A DNA stretch of 64,000 bases, taken from the NCBI GenBank assembly GCA_020633205.1, contig JACKEB010000019.1:186001-250000 (forward strand). Reading direction: 5' to 3'. Shown here in pieces: positions 35,458-44,685 of the stretch (within the stretch, counting starts at the first letter, position 1; each line of letters begins with the position of its first letter). Origin of the DNA: Polyangiaceae bacterium (GTDB taxonomy: Bacteria; Myxococcota_A; Polyangia; Polyangiales; Polyangiaceae). The notes beneath the pieces were generated by a model that worked only from the letters and a program-made list of their open reading frames with translations, made no database searches and was not told the origin of the DNA. The position numbers were made by a program, and so were the translations under genes.

Positions 35458-37659
35458 TCAGCTGCCCGACCAGTTGTGCTGCCGCGGATCCACGGCAGGC
35501 CGAACGTCGACGTTGAAGCCCGTGAGGTGAGCCATCCCGCTCACCGTTTCCAGTCGCTGTGGACCGTCGTGGGCGAGCAAGTTCACGTTCACGCCGCGGG
35601 TCTGGCGAGCAACGCTCAGCCCTGAGTCTTGGTGCCCCCAACCATGAGGGAGTGCGACCGTGCCGGGCATCAGGTCACTCGTGATTCGGACCGGCACTCG
35701 CACGCTCGCGACCTCGGTTCTCACGTCGGCAAGGTCGCCCTCGGCGAGGCCGATCGCGCTGGCGTCTTCGGGGTGCAGATAGAGGTAGTTCGTACCTCGA
35801 TCTCCAGCGACGAAGTCATCCAGGTTGTGGGTCCAAGAGTTGTGGGTGGTCACCGCGCGTTTGGTGATCAGCTTCAGTCGTCGTGCGTCGCGCTTCTCCG
35901 CTTCGAAGAAGCCTTCGAGGTTCTCTGCCTGCCTCATCAGCTGCGGTGGCGCGAGCTGAACACGGCCATCGTCGGTCACGACACGCTTGCCAAGAAACGT
36001 GTTTCCCTGGTGATCCGGGCGGAGATGGCCGTGCCGCGAACTGAGCAGCTGATCGAAGCTTCCCTGTCCCGTGACACGTAGCAAGAGCGAGAGCAACAGC
36101 TCCTGAGGCAGCGCAGGTTGCCCCTCACGCTGCTTCCGTGAGTGCCAAGCCTGGAGCAGCTCGAGCGCGACTTGAGCCACTCTCGACCCGAAGAGGTTCC
36201 GCCCCGCCGCACGCGCCAGCGCGAGGTAGATGCTCGCCTCGTCGCGTTGCTCACCCGTTGGCTGCAACACCGCGCGTGTGGCCTGAAGATAGGGGCGCGA
36301 TTGCATGCCGAGCAGCAAAGGGAACACGAACGGAAGATCCGGGCGCTGCAACGGGCTCGTACACGGCAGCACGTAGTGGGCGAGGCGGGCCGTCTCGCTC
36401 GGCTGAATGTCGAGGGCAACCAACAACTCCAACTGCTCGAACGCCTGACGCAAGCGACCGGCGTTCGCCATCGTGATCAGCGGATTGCCTCCAGTGACGA
36501 ACAACGCCTTTACCTGACCGTCCCCAGGTGTGAGAATTTCGTCCGCCAGCGTTCCCCCGGGGAAGCCATCATTGACGGCCATGAAGCCCCCGACCCGCGA
36601 GCGGTCGCTGCGGAGCAGAACTCCAGTGCGCTTGCCAAACCGTGCGAAGTCCACCACCCCGCGGCCCACCAGGGTGCCGCCCCGCCGGTCCAAGTTGCCA
36701 CTCACGAGGTTGATCACCTCCTGCAGCCAAAACGCCAGGCTCCCGTGGCTACCCATGTTGACGCCCGTCGAGAGGTACAGCGCCGCGCCGTCGGCCTCTG
36801 CGTACGCCCTGACCATGCTGCGCAGCACATCCGCAGGGATACGAGTAACCTCCGCACAGCGCTCAGGCGTCCACGGGGCGCACAAGCTCCGCACCGCCTC
36901 GAAGCCACGCGTATGCTCGGCGATTCGCGTCTTGGAGATAGCACCCAGGCGCAGCAGCTCGTTCAGAAACCCGAGGTAGAAGAAGACGTCGGTATTCGGT
37001 CGAATGAAGACGTGTGTCCCCGCAACCTTCGTGCTCTCCGTGCGGCGAGGATCCACGAAGTACACGGAACCGCCGCGGGCCTCGATGGCCCGCAGGCGCT
37101 GAATTGGGTTCGAGACCTGGAGGAAACTCCACTTGCTCACCGCGGGGTTTGCCCCAACGACGATCAGGCAACGCACACGGTCCACGTCCGGGAACGGCTG
37201 GGTGAAAGGGAACCCGTACATCAAGCGCGCGACCGCGAACTTGTTGGCGCAGTCTTGCGTCGCCGAGGAGTACATATTGCGTGAGCCGATGGCGTTCATG
37301 AACCCTTGAGCGAAGATCGGATGCAGCACCCCGAACCCTGCAGCGGTTCCCACATACATGGCGATCGAGTCCGGCCCAGAAACACCTCGCAGCGACCCCA
37401 CCTTCTCGCCGATCTCGCTCAGCGCTTGCTCCCAGGAGATACGCACGTGCCCCTCGCCGACACGCTTGAGCGGGTACTGCAGGCGATCTGGGCTGGCATA
37501 GAGACGCTGCTGCTTCAGGCCTTTTACACACGCAAAACCCTGCGTCGCCACGTGCTGGGTGTCAGGACGAATCTCGCTGACGCGATCGCCATCCAGGGTC
37601 ACTTCGAGGCCGCATAACGCCTCGCAGATGCGGCAAAACGTGTGTTCTGTGCGCGACAT
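35458..37659 (-). CDS. molybdopterin oxidoreductase with [4Fe-4S] motif
   Basis: The 733-aa product belongs to the DMSO-reductase/formate-dehydrogenase family. Its N-terminus binds a [4Fe-4S] cluster: CRICEALC, then a fourth Cys in GFACVKG. The molybdopterin part includes YASPDRLQYPLKRVGEGHVRISWEQAL, VVGANPAVSKW, and a C-terminal molydopterin-dinucleotide-binding domain (YLYLHPEDASAIGLAEGDLADV, LPHGWGHQ). There is no Tat signal and no obvious membrane or small-subunit partner, so it is probably a cytosolic single-subunit enzyme; substrate unknown. ATG 37659 was chosen because it begins right before the cluster motif; earlier in-frame codons lie over the SDR promoter side. Confidence 0.92.
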   Translation of the reverse strand: MSRTEHTFCRICEALCGLEVTLDGDRVSEIRPDTQHVATQGFACVKGLKQQRLYASPDRLQYPLKRVGEGHVRISWEQALSEIGEKVGSLRGVSGPDSIAMYVGTAAGFGVLHPIFAQGFMNAIGSRNMYSSATQDCANKFAVARLMYGFPFTQPFPDVDRVRCLIVVGANPAVSKWSFLQVSNPIQRLRAIEARGGSVYFVDPRRTESTKVAGTHVFIRPNTDVFFYLGFLNELLRLGAISKTRIAEHTRGFEAVRSLCAPWTPERCAEVTRIPADVLRSMVRAYAEADGAALYLSTGVNMGSHGSLAFWLQEVINLVSGNLDRRGGTLVGRGVVDFARFGKRTGVLLRSDRSRVGGFMAVNDGFPGGTLADEILTPGDGQVKALFVTGGNPLITMANAGRLRQAFEQLELLVALDIQPSETARLAHYVLPCTSPLQRPDLPFVFPLLLGMQSRPYLQATRAVLQPTGEQRDEASIYLALARAAGRNLFGSRVAQVALELLQAWHSRKQREGQPALPQELLLSLLLRVTGQGSFDQLLSSRHGHLRPDHQGNTFLGKRVVTDDGRVQLAPPQLMRQAENLEGFFEAEKRDARRLKLITKRAVTTHNSWTHNLDDFVAGDRGTNYLYLHPEDASAIGLAEGDLADVRTEVASVRVPVRITSDLMPGTVALPHGWGHQDSGLSVARQTRGVNVNLLAHDGPQRLETVSGMAHLTGFNVDVRPAVDPRQHNWSGS

Positions 37660-37794
37660 GAGGACCAGCGTAGCGCGTGCAGCAGGAGATACCGTCAGGA
37701 TACCGAGCACCGACGACGAAGCCCATTGGCTCGCGGCAGCAGCGCAGAATCGAGACGCCTGGATCGGTTTGTCGGAGCTGAATATGCTGCAGCG

Positions 37795-38655
37795 ATGAAG
37801 AGCCGTTCTCGACCCGTTGCGTTGGTCACGGGCGCTTCGAGCGGGATCGGCACGGAGACCGCGTATGGTCTAGCTCGACGAGGACACCATGTGGTGGTCG
37901 TCGGTCGTAACCCAGACCGCACCAGGGAGGTCGCACAACGCATCCTCACGGATGGCGGTAGCGCGGAACACTGCTCGGCAGACTTTTCGAGCCTCGCGCA
38001 GGTGGCAAGGGTAGCCCTCGAGTTCGAAGCGAAGCACTCGCGCCTGGATGTGCTGGTGAACAACGCCGGGCTTTGGCACCCGGAGCGGCAGCTCAGCGGG
38101 GACGGCTACGAGGACACCTTCGCCGTCAACCACTTGGCGGCGTTTCTGCTGACACGGCTCCTCGAACGCGTCCTGACCGACACCAGAGATTCACGCGTCG
38201 TCACCGTTTCCTCACGGTTACACATCAAACCATCGGGCTTCGACTTCGGGGACGTCATGAGCGAGCACGCCTACGAAGGGCGCTACGTGTACGCGAAGAG
38301 CAAGCTCGCCAACGTGCTGTTCAGCAACCAGCTGGCGCGACGACTGAAGGCACGCGGTGTGACGAGCAACAGCGTGCATCCCGGCAGTGTCGTAACCAAT
38401 GTCGTACGCGACTCCCGGCTGCTTTCGTGGGGAGCGAAGCTCCCGCTGCCAGGGCTGATCAGCGCGCGCGAAGGCGCGCTGCCTTCCTTGTTCGTGGCCA
38501 CCTCGCCCAGCCTCTCGGGGGTCACCGGCTGCTACTTCGCCGCTGGTCCAGGAGACACGGCACAAGCGCATGTGCCCTCCAAGGCAGCTCTGGATGTGCG
38601 CGCGGCTACGCACTTGTGGGAACTGTCCGACAGCCTCGTCGCGCGCTTTCTTTGA
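37795..38655 (+). CDS. short-chain dehydrogenase/reductase
   Basis: The 286-aa product has the SDR landmarks: cofactor loop TGASSGIG, NNAG (LDVLVNNAGLWHPE), Ser of VTVSSRLH, and YAKSKLAN with catalytic Tyr-x-x-x-Lys. The Arg after the beta-2 strand (VVVGRNPDR) suggests NADP preference. It is the retinol-dehydrogenase/WW-oxidoreductase-like subtype (HPGSVVTNV). The substrate is unknown. ATG 37795 fits the family N-terminus; the longer open frame above it overlaps the divergent molybdoenzyme gene. Confidence 0.93.
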   Translation: MKSRSRPVALVTGASSGIGTETAYGLARRGHHVVVVGRNPDRTREVAQRILTDGGSAEHCSADFSSLAQVARVALEFEAKHSRLDVLVNNAGLWHPERQLSGDGYEDTFAVNHLAAFLLTRLLERVLTDTRDSRVVTVSSRLHIKPSGFDFGDVMSEHAYEGRYVYAKSKLANVLFSNQLARRLKARGVTSNSVHPGSVVTNVVRDSRLLSWGAKLPLPGLISAREGALPSLFVATSPSLSGVTGCYFAAGPGDTAQAHVPSKAALDVRAATHLWELSDSLVARFL

Positions 38656-38861
38656 GCGTTTCGCCCGGGCCCCTTTGGAACGCATCAATAACCGTATCGA
38701 AAAACGGGAGGCCGGCAGCAAACCCATGTCGAAGCGTGACACCGCAGTGTGGTGGGCAGACCAAAGGTTACAGGCAGGTTTCAGCGCTGGTTTGTGCTGC
38801 GGATGCAGGGGCGTAGGGATTCGCCACAGCGAGGGTTTGGGTGTTACCCTAGACAGGATTC

Positions 38862-40391
38862 ATGGCGACCCTCTACCCGGGCAGTGTGTTCGCGCAGCGC
38901 TACCGCGTAGCGCGCGAGCTCGCCGCGGGCTCCATGGGCATGCTCTACGAGGTCGAGCATCTGGAGACTGGCCGTGCGTGCGCCCTGAAGGTGATGCTGC
39001 CGGGGACGAGCCGTTCGCCAGATCTGAGGCAGCGGTTCGAGACCGAGGCTCGCGCCACGGCCTCGGTGCGCAGTGACTACGTAGTCCAGGTCTTCGACGC
39101 AGGCGTGGAACCTTCGAGCGATACGCCCTACTTCGTCATGGAGCTGCTCGAGGGGGAAGATCTCGAGCGGAGGCTTGCAAAAGGCCCGCTGCCGACGGGC
39201 GTCGCGGTTCGACTGCTCAGACAAGTCGCCAGCGCGCTCGACAAGCTGCACGCCCGTGGGGTGCTTCACCGCGACCTGAAGCCAGAGAACATTTTCCTCA
39301 CGCAAAATGACATAGGTGAACTCAAGGTAAAGATCGTGGACTTCGGCGTCGCACGCCTATTCGAGGATGCGGGTGCGGTGACATCGACGAAAGCAGTCGG
39401 CACGCCGCTGTACATGCCGCCGGAGCAATTCAAGGCATCTCGCCGCATCACTCCAGCGGTGGACATCTACGCCCTTGGCCTCATCGCCTTTGCGATGCTC
39501 ACGGGGCACCACTACTTCGCGATGGAGCGAGACCACTCCACATCGTTCTTGAGTTTCCTCAAGGGCACCTGCCAGGGTCCCAAGGAAGCAGCGTCCAAGC
39601 GCGCAGCCAAGTTCGGAGCGCACCTGCCACAGACTTTCGACGCGTGGCTCTTCAAGGCCTCTCACGCGGAGCCAGAGCAACGCTACGCCACAGCTGGCGA
39701 GGCTGTGCTTGCCTTGGCAGAGGCACTGGGAGTCGCCTCGTTGGCACAGCCTTCGTCGCCATTCCACGCGCCCCCGCAGCTCTCCGAGCCTGACCTCGGT
39801 GCACCTCGTCACTCATACGGTAGTCTGCCTGACGCGAGTCTCCCTGGCGCAACAGCTCGCCCCGCCGTCCCTGACTATCCAGACATCCGCCCTACGGCTC
39901 CCAGCCAAGCGGATACCACTGGGCCACGCCGGGCGATTCGCAACCCCGTCGAGCTGCGTGCGGCATCGACGACGGGCTCTGTGAGCGTGTCTCGTCCACA
40001 GCCACCGCAAAACGAGCCGAGTCGCGCCGTAGCGCTGATGGTTGGCATCAGCATCGCGTCGCTGATCGTATGCGTGGGCGCTGGCATTGCTTTGTTCGCC
40101 CTCGACAAGGGCGATCCCCAAGCCGTGGCCCCCCAATCAGCCATCACGGCACCTACCACGCCAGCGGCGCAGCTATCGGCAATGGAAATCCCCACAGAAA
40201 TTCCGGCCCAGCCGGCTGCACCCGCAGGCACCGCAGATCTGGACCTGCAGGCGCTGCCGCCTAGCGCCACCACTGAAGTCAAGCCAGCCACTCGGCCCTC
40301 AACGCCAACGAAGCGCGCGAACGAAAAGCCGAAGGCCGAGGACAAGTCCAAGCCCCAGGTCGAGGCGCCACCGAACCCTTACGGAGAGTGA
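38862..40391 (+). CDS. membrane-anchored Ser/Thr protein kinase
   Basis: The 509-aa product is a Hanks-type kinase with the domain at about residues 14-280: ALKVM Lys, HRDLKPENIF, DFGVA and PPEQF are intact. The glycine loop is LAAGSMGMLY, in which the first Gly of GxGxxG is Ala, a variation that may slow ATP binding. A Pro-rich linker follows, then one transmembrane helix (about 390-412, ALMVGISIASLIVCVGAGIALFAL) and a short Pro/Ala/Lys-rich periplasmic tail with no PASTA or other known sensor domain. No phosphatase gene is close by. Confidence 0.92.
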   Translation: MATLYPGSVFAQRYRVARELAAGSMGMLYEVEHLETGRACALKVMLPGTSRSPDLRQRFETEARATASVRSDYVVQVFDAGVEPSSDTPYFVMELLEGEDLERRLAKGPLPTGVAVRLLRQVASALDKLHARGVLHRDLKPENIFLTQNDIGELKVKIVDFGVARLFEDAGAVTSTKAVGTPLYMPPEQFKASRRITPAVDIYALGLIAFAMLTGHHYFAMERDHSTSFLSFLKGTCQGPKEAASKRAAKFGAHLPQTFDAWLFKASHAEPEQRYATAGEAVLALAEALGVASLAQPSSPFHAPPQLSEPDLGAPRHSYGSLPDASLPGATARPAVPDYPDIRPTAPSQADTTGPRRAIRNPVELRAASTTGSVSVSRPQPPQNEPSRAVALMVGISIASLIVCVGAGIALFALDKGDPQAVAPQSAITAPTTPAAQLSAMEIPTEIPAQPAAPAGTADLDLQALPPSATTEVKPATRPSTPTKRANEKPKAEDKSKPQVEAPPNPYGE

Positions 40392-40403
40392 AGCGTCACC
40401 GTT

Positions 40404-41237
40404 TCAGCTTCCCAGCTTGAAAACGCGCGTGGCATTCCCGCCCAAGAACAGCTCCAAGGCTTCCCGCTCGAGCCCCAGGCGGTCCAAATGCTCGAGCGCC
40501 GCAGCAGGCTGAATCATCGGGAAGTTGCTCCCGAACAGCACCTTCTCTCGCCCCCGCCCCCGCATGAAGCGGATTAATTCCTCGGGGTAACGACTGATCT
40601 TATACGCTGAGGTGTCGATGAAGACATTCGGGTACTTGGTCGCCAGCGCCACCATCTCTTCGGTCCAGGGGTACCCGATGTGTCCGCCGACGATCGTGAG
40701 CTCCGGGAAGTCACACGCAACCCGGTCCAAGTAAGGAAACGGCCGTCCCGGCTCCGAGGGCCTCAGCGGTCCCGCGTGTCCGACCTGTAGACAGAACGGA
40801 ACTCCAAGCTCGATGCACTCCGCATACAACGGGTAGTAGCGACGATCGTCTGGCGGCAGCTCCCAGAGCCACGGCAACAGCCGCAACGCTTTGAACCCCA
40901 GCTCGCGCACAGCCCGCCTCAACTCACGCACCGCTTCCATCGGCTTGCGCAGGTCGACGCCCGCTACTCCGATGAGCCGCTCGGGCGCTCTGCTGATTAG
41001 CCCTGCCACCTCGTCATTGGAGATCAGCGCACCACGAGCCTGAGGTGCCGTCTCTGGGCCGTACCATGCGGAAATGAGCGCCCTGTCTATGCCGCCGGCG
41101 TCGAGCGCGCCGAGGGTGAACTCCAGGGGGATCTCGTCGGGCACCGTCTCTAGGCGCATCCAGCGTCGCAAGCTGGCGAACATGTCATGGCGCAAGAACT
41201 CCGGTGTCGGATGCTGGATCCAGGCGTCGACTCGCAT
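40404..41237 (-). CDS. amidohydrolase 2 family TIM-barrel hydrolase
   Basis: The 277-aa product resembles amidohydrolase-2 (ACMSD-like) enzymes: the C-terminal motifs LTIVGGHIGYPW and DTSAYK...VLFGSNFPM are typical, and the protein ends GNATRVFKLG. Usual family length is about 280-330 aa. The N-terminal HxH metal site is not evident (the start reads MRVDAWIQHPTPEF), so the metal site may be partial or the true N-terminus altered. Substrate is unknown. It converges with the kinase gene, 12 bases away. Confidence 0.85.
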   Translation of the reverse strand: MRVDAWIQHPTPEFLRHDMFASLRRWMRLETVPDEIPLEFTLGALDAGGIDRALISAWYGPETAPQARGALISNDEVAGLISRAPERLIGVAGVDLRKPMEAVRELRRAVRELGFKALRLLPWLWELPPDDRRYYPLYAECIELGVPFCLQVGHAGPLRPSEPGRPFPYLDRVACDFPELTIVGGHIGYPWTEEMVALATKYPNVFIDTSAYKISRYPEELIRFMRGRGREKVLFGSNFPMIQPAAALEHLDRLGLEREALELFLGGNATRVFKLGS

Positions 41238-41310
41238 GTTGCGAGCATCGCGCAGCGGACGACCGATAGCACGCTGCGCCTCTGCAGGTTTGGGCTGCGG
41301 TCCAAACTCA

Positions 41311-41343
41311 AAGAGCCTGTCAGCGACTGCCGAACAGGCTCTT
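41311..41343 (-). terminator. terminator after tRNA-Ser
   Basis: AAGAGCCTGT and its complement form a perfect 10-bp stem with a 13-base loop; on the minus strand it is followed by TGAGTTT. It lies 45 bases past the tRNA 3' end. Confidence 0.7.
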
Positions 41344-41387
41344 CTTCGGTTCGATGCCTCACACGACCTCTATCGTGGGGCTTTCAG

Positions 41388-41472
41388 CGGAGAGGGAGGG
41401 ATTCGAACCCTCGGTAGGTTTCCCTACGCCCGCTTAGCAAGCGGGTACCATCGGCCACTCGGTCACCTCTCC
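41388..41472 (-). tRNA. tRNA-Ser (anticodon GCT)
   Basis: On the minus strand, a 7-bp acceptor stem (GGAGAGG/CCTCTCC) encloses a D-arm with GGCC, an anticodon stem CCCGC/GCGGG with loop TTGCTAA (anticodon GCT at 41436-41438), a long variable arm (GTAGGGAAACCTAC, class II tRNA) and T-loop TTCGAAT. The discriminator base is G, as in serine tRNAs. CCA is not encoded. It reads AGC/AGU serine codons. Confidence 0.97.
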
Positions 41473-41782
41473 GAGCGGAACTTCGAGCGTGCCCGAAGCC
41501 CCGCCTCGCCCGCTTTTCTGCGGACTTGGGAGGCCGCAACCTACCCGCGTTTTTGCCGTCGTCAAGCCAAAGCGTGTGCGGGCATCGGGAGCCGGGCAAA
41601 AACGGCCACAAGCGTAGCTCGCTGTGTCGCTCGAAGTTCGGTCGGGAACCCAGAAGCGCTAGAAACGCCCCTGTTGGCGAGCAAATCGACGCCGCGTGCC
41701 TCCACCCCCTACACTCCACGGTTCGGCTTCGCGCGGCTGTGTTCTTCAGCCTCGCTGAGCAAGTGGAAGCAGGGGTCGACCA
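41473..41782. other. 310-base gap between tRNA-Ser and cytochrome c
   Basis: Apart from the putative tRNA promoter I see no gene. The stretch nearest the cytochrome start probably holds its promoter; no clear boxes were found. Confidence 0.3.
41538..41565 (-). promoter_or_regulatory. putative promoter of tRNA-Ser
   Basis: On the minus strand TTGACG (41565-41560) and TAGGTT (41543-41538) are separated by 16 bases. The start would be about 60 bases before the mature tRNA. The -10 match is moderate. Confidence 0.35.
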
Positions 41783-42790
41783 ATGAGCGAAGACGTAGCG
41801 AGCACAGGCACGGACAGCGCAGGCAAGCCGGGAAAGCTCAAATGGGTGGGGATTGGGTTAGGCGCACTGGTCGCTGCCGTGGCTCTCTTCGTCGCGACGA
41901 AATCCCCGGCGGCACGCCCGGCGCCTGATGTGAAGGCAGAAGCAACGCCCGCCGCGATCGAGCGCGGCAAGTACCTCTTCGAACACCAGCTTGGCTGTGG
42001 GGAGTGCCACACCGAGCGTGACTGGACGAAGTACGGAGGCCCGCCGAAAGGCGCGAGCGGTGGAGGCACGCCTGACTGCTGGGGCGAAGACTACGGCCTA
42101 CCCGGAGAAGTGTGCTTTCCAAACCTAACCGCGGGCAGCGGCGGCCTGAAGGACTGGACTGACGGGGAGATCGCACGGGCGATCCGCGAGGGCGTCGATA
42201 AGGACGGCGACGTGCTGTTTCCGATGATGCCGTACGACAACTACAAGGAGCTCTCGGACGCAGACACCTTAGCGGTGATCGCATATCTGCGTAGCCTGCC
42301 TGCAGTCGACGCGGCGCGACCCAAGACCCGCATCGACTTCCCCGTCAGCTTCTTCATCAAGTTTGCACCGAAGCCCCTTGGCGGCCCCATCGAGGAACCG
42401 AATCGCTCCGACCCCATTGCCCTAGGGAAATATCTAACCACCGTAGCTGGCTGCCGTTCGTGTCACTCTCAGGTCGACAAAGAGCACCAGCCGATCCCTG
42501 GCTACGAGTTTGCCGGCGGGCAGCTGTTTGCGGGGCCCTGGGGCAAGGTGCGAAGCCCGAACTTAACACCGGATCCGGAAACAGGACTCCAGCTCAACGA
42601 GCAAGAGTTCGTACAGAAGTTCACCTCACACCGGGAACCGTCCGTCCAGCAAGCAATGGACTCGACGCAGAACACGGCAATGCCCTGGCTCGCCTACTCC
42701 GCCATGACCGAAACCGATCTGAAGGCCATCTATGCGTTCTTGAAGACGGTAAAGCCGGTCAAGAACAAGGTCGAGACGCGGCCCCAATGA
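41783..42790 (+). CDS. membrane-anchored dihaem c-type cytochrome
   Basis: The 335-aa product has an N-terminal transmembrane helix (about residues 20-40) and two haem c attachment sites, GCGECH and GCRSCH, in two cytochrome c domains. The second ends with the typical Met-containing helix region (AMPWLAYSAMTETDLKAIYAFLKTV). Such proteins move electrons in the periplasm, often for dehydrogenases or oxidases; no partner gene is adjacent. An upstream SD-like GGGG lies before ATG 41783. Confidence 0.92.
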   Translation: MSEDVASTGTDSAGKPGKLKWVGIGLGALVAAVALFVATKSPAARPAPDVKAEATPAAIERGKYLFEHQLGCGECHTERDWTKYGGPPKGASGGGTPDCWGEDYGLPGEVCFPNLTAGSGGLKDWTDGEIARAIREGVDKDGDVLFPMMPYDNYKELSDADTLAVIAYLRSLPAVDAARPKTRIDFPVSFFIKFAPKPLGGPIEEPNRSDPIALGKYLTTVAGCRSCHSQVDKEHQPIPGYEFAGGQLFAGPWGKVRSPNLTPDPETGLQLNEQEFVQKFTSHREPSVQQAMDSTQNTAMPWLAYSAMTETDLKAIYAFLKTVKPVKNKVETRPQ

Positions 42791-42816
42791 GGCGACCCCG
42801 GTGAGACCAGGCGAAT

Positions 42817-44685
42817 TCAACGCAGGATGAGTGCGTAGGGAAGCGTTGCCAGGGTGTGCTCGCCACTGAGCACCGGCGCGAAGGCCTGAGCGTGAGGCAG
42901 CATCGGCTCGGTTACCTTGCCGAGCCAGCTCTCGCGTTCCGCAATCGCCCGCTCCGCGGCAGTCAGGAGCTGCTCCGACGTGGCGTTGTCATTTCCACCT
43001 AGAATATCGAACAGACCGTCGGCTCCACCCTCCACAGTGAGCGGAACGTCTCCCTCGAGCTTCGCCAGCTCCTTGGCGCGCTCAATCGCGTCCCGTAGAC
43101 CGCCAAGCGTATCCACCAGGCGCTTGTCTTTGCCCTGGGCGCCGCTCCAGATCCTGCCCTGCGCGTTGGGCTCGACGTCGCTGACCTTCAGCCCACGCCC
43201 GTCCGCGACGCGCTTGAGGAACAGCTGATAAGTGCCCTCCATCAGCTGTCGCATCCGTTCGCGGGTCGCATCGTCCCAGGGCTCGAGAGGCGACATGAAT
43301 GCTGCGCGAGCCTTGGCGGAGGGCTCGGGGCTCGCCGGGATGGTGACGGCGTTGATGCCCTGACTCGCGAGGGCGTCGTTGAACGTGAACTTGCCCCCGA
43401 CGACACCGATGGATCCCACGATGCTGGTGCGCTCGGCGAAGATCTCGTTCGCCGCGCAAGCCATGTAGTAGCCACCACTTGCCGCCATCGAACCGACGGA
43501 GGCGATCAGCGGCTTCTTTGCGCGCACTTCCATCAGCTCATGCCAGAGCAAGTCGCTCGCGAGCGCGGAGCCACCAGGCGAGTCGATGCGCAGCACCACA
43601 GCCTTCACCGAATCATCCTTGGCAACGCGGCGCAGTGTCTTGGTGAGCGAGCTAGCGGCGATCCCACCACCAAAGCCACCCGAGGTCATGGCAATGCCCC
43701 CAACGGCCGGCACCACCGCAATGCGGTCTGCACCCGAGGCGCGACGGTTCGCTCCGGAGATTGAACGGATCAGCGCAGCCAGGCCGTTGCCTCCTCCACC
43801 GCCACCGCTCTTGGGGCCAAACACGACGCGCACCTTGTCAGCGGTGCCCCGTTGCTTGGCGTCCTTGAGGGCATCCGACTCGTAGCCGATCTCGTCAATC
43901 AGCTTCTTCTGCTTGGCTTGATCAGCGCTCCAGGGCCCATCTTCGAGCGCCCCTTCAGCGCCCGGCCGCTGTTTCTTTACGGAATCGATCCAGGTAGCGC
44001 GAATCGAACCTAGCACCACCGTGAGGCTCTCCCGCGCTTCAGGGCTCGGCTCTTCACGGGTGAACTGCTCGGCGAAGCTCTTGTATTTGCCCATGTGCAG
44101 GAAGTCCGCTTGGACTCCGAGCTTGTCGAGGACACCCTTCAAAAACACGACTTGCCCGGCGAGCCCAACGGTCTCCACATCGCCGGCCGGGCTTAGCCAC
44201 ACTCGGTCACACGCCCTCGCAACGAACAGGGAGAGCGAGTTGCCAAACGCGTGGGCATGGCAAACGACCGGCTTCCCACCCTCTCTGAGCTCCTCGAATA
44301 GCCTGCCTAGCTCTTCGGCTCGGGCCCAGTCGAGACTCCCACCGCCCAGGTTCACGTAGACGGAGCCAACGTCTTCGGTGTCCAGCGCATCTTTCAACGC
44401 GGAAATGAGGCCGACATAGGTGCGGCTAGGAGGAATGCCAAACAGGCCGCCAGCATCCGTCGACTCCGGCGCACCGCTGCTCAGGTCGAACGAGAGCACG
44501 GTCTTGTCGCCATAGCTCACACTAGCCGACGGCACTGGCGCCTCGCTCGCGCTGGATTCTTCCTGACGCGGCCTCGAACAGCTCGCGATGAGCACCCCAC
44601 ACAACAGCGCACAAGTCAGCGCACGCGGGACGTTGGAACTATTCAGGGAGATCAGTGGTGTCGATGTGGGGCGTTTGTGGCTCAT
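42817..44685 (-). CDS. sppA: signal peptide peptidase SppA (67K type), lipoprotein-like N-terminus
   Basis: SppA digests signal peptides left in the membrane. The product (622 aa from ATG 44685) has a hydrophobic N-terminus with lipobox-like LIASC instead of the usual uncleaved anchor, so it may be a lipoprotein. Two tandem S49 domains follow, as in the long E. coli form: the first supplies the general-base Lys (in GKYKSFAEQFT), the second the nucleophile Ser (in VGSMAASGGYYMAC), after DSPGGSALASD. A Gly-rich insert (KSGGGGGGN) separates the halves. The start overlaps the end of the upstream zinc-ribbon/TPR gene by 47 bases, so the two are linked in translation. Confidence 0.9.
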   Translation of the reverse strand: MSHKRPTSTPLISLNSSNVPRALTCALLCGVLIASCSRPRQEESSASEAPVPSASVSYGDKTVLSFDLSSGAPESTDAGGLFGIPPSRTYVGLISALKDALDTEDVGSVYVNLGGGSLDWARAEELGRLFEELREGGKPVVCHAHAFGNSLSLFVARACDRVWLSPAGDVETVGLAGQVVFLKGVLDKLGVQADFLHMGKYKSFAEQFTREEPSPEARESLTVVLGSIRATWIDSVKKQRPGAEGALEDGPWSADQAKQKKLIDEIGYESDALKDAKQRGTADKVRVVFGPKSGGGGGGNGLAALIRSISGANRRASGADRIAVVPAVGGIAMTSGGFGGGIAASSLTKTLRRVAKDDSVKAVVLRIDSPGGSALASDLLWHELMEVRAKKPLIASVGSMAASGGYYMACAANEIFAERTSIVGSIGVVGGKFTFNDALASQGINAVTIPASPEPSAKARAAFMSPLEPWDDATRERMRQLMEGTYQLFLKRVADGRGLKVSDVEPNAQGRIWSGAQGKDKRLVDTLGGLRDAIERAKELAKLEGDVPLTVEGGADGLFDILGGNDNATSEQLLTAAERAIAERESWLGKVTEPMLPHAQAFAPVLSGEHTLATLPYALILR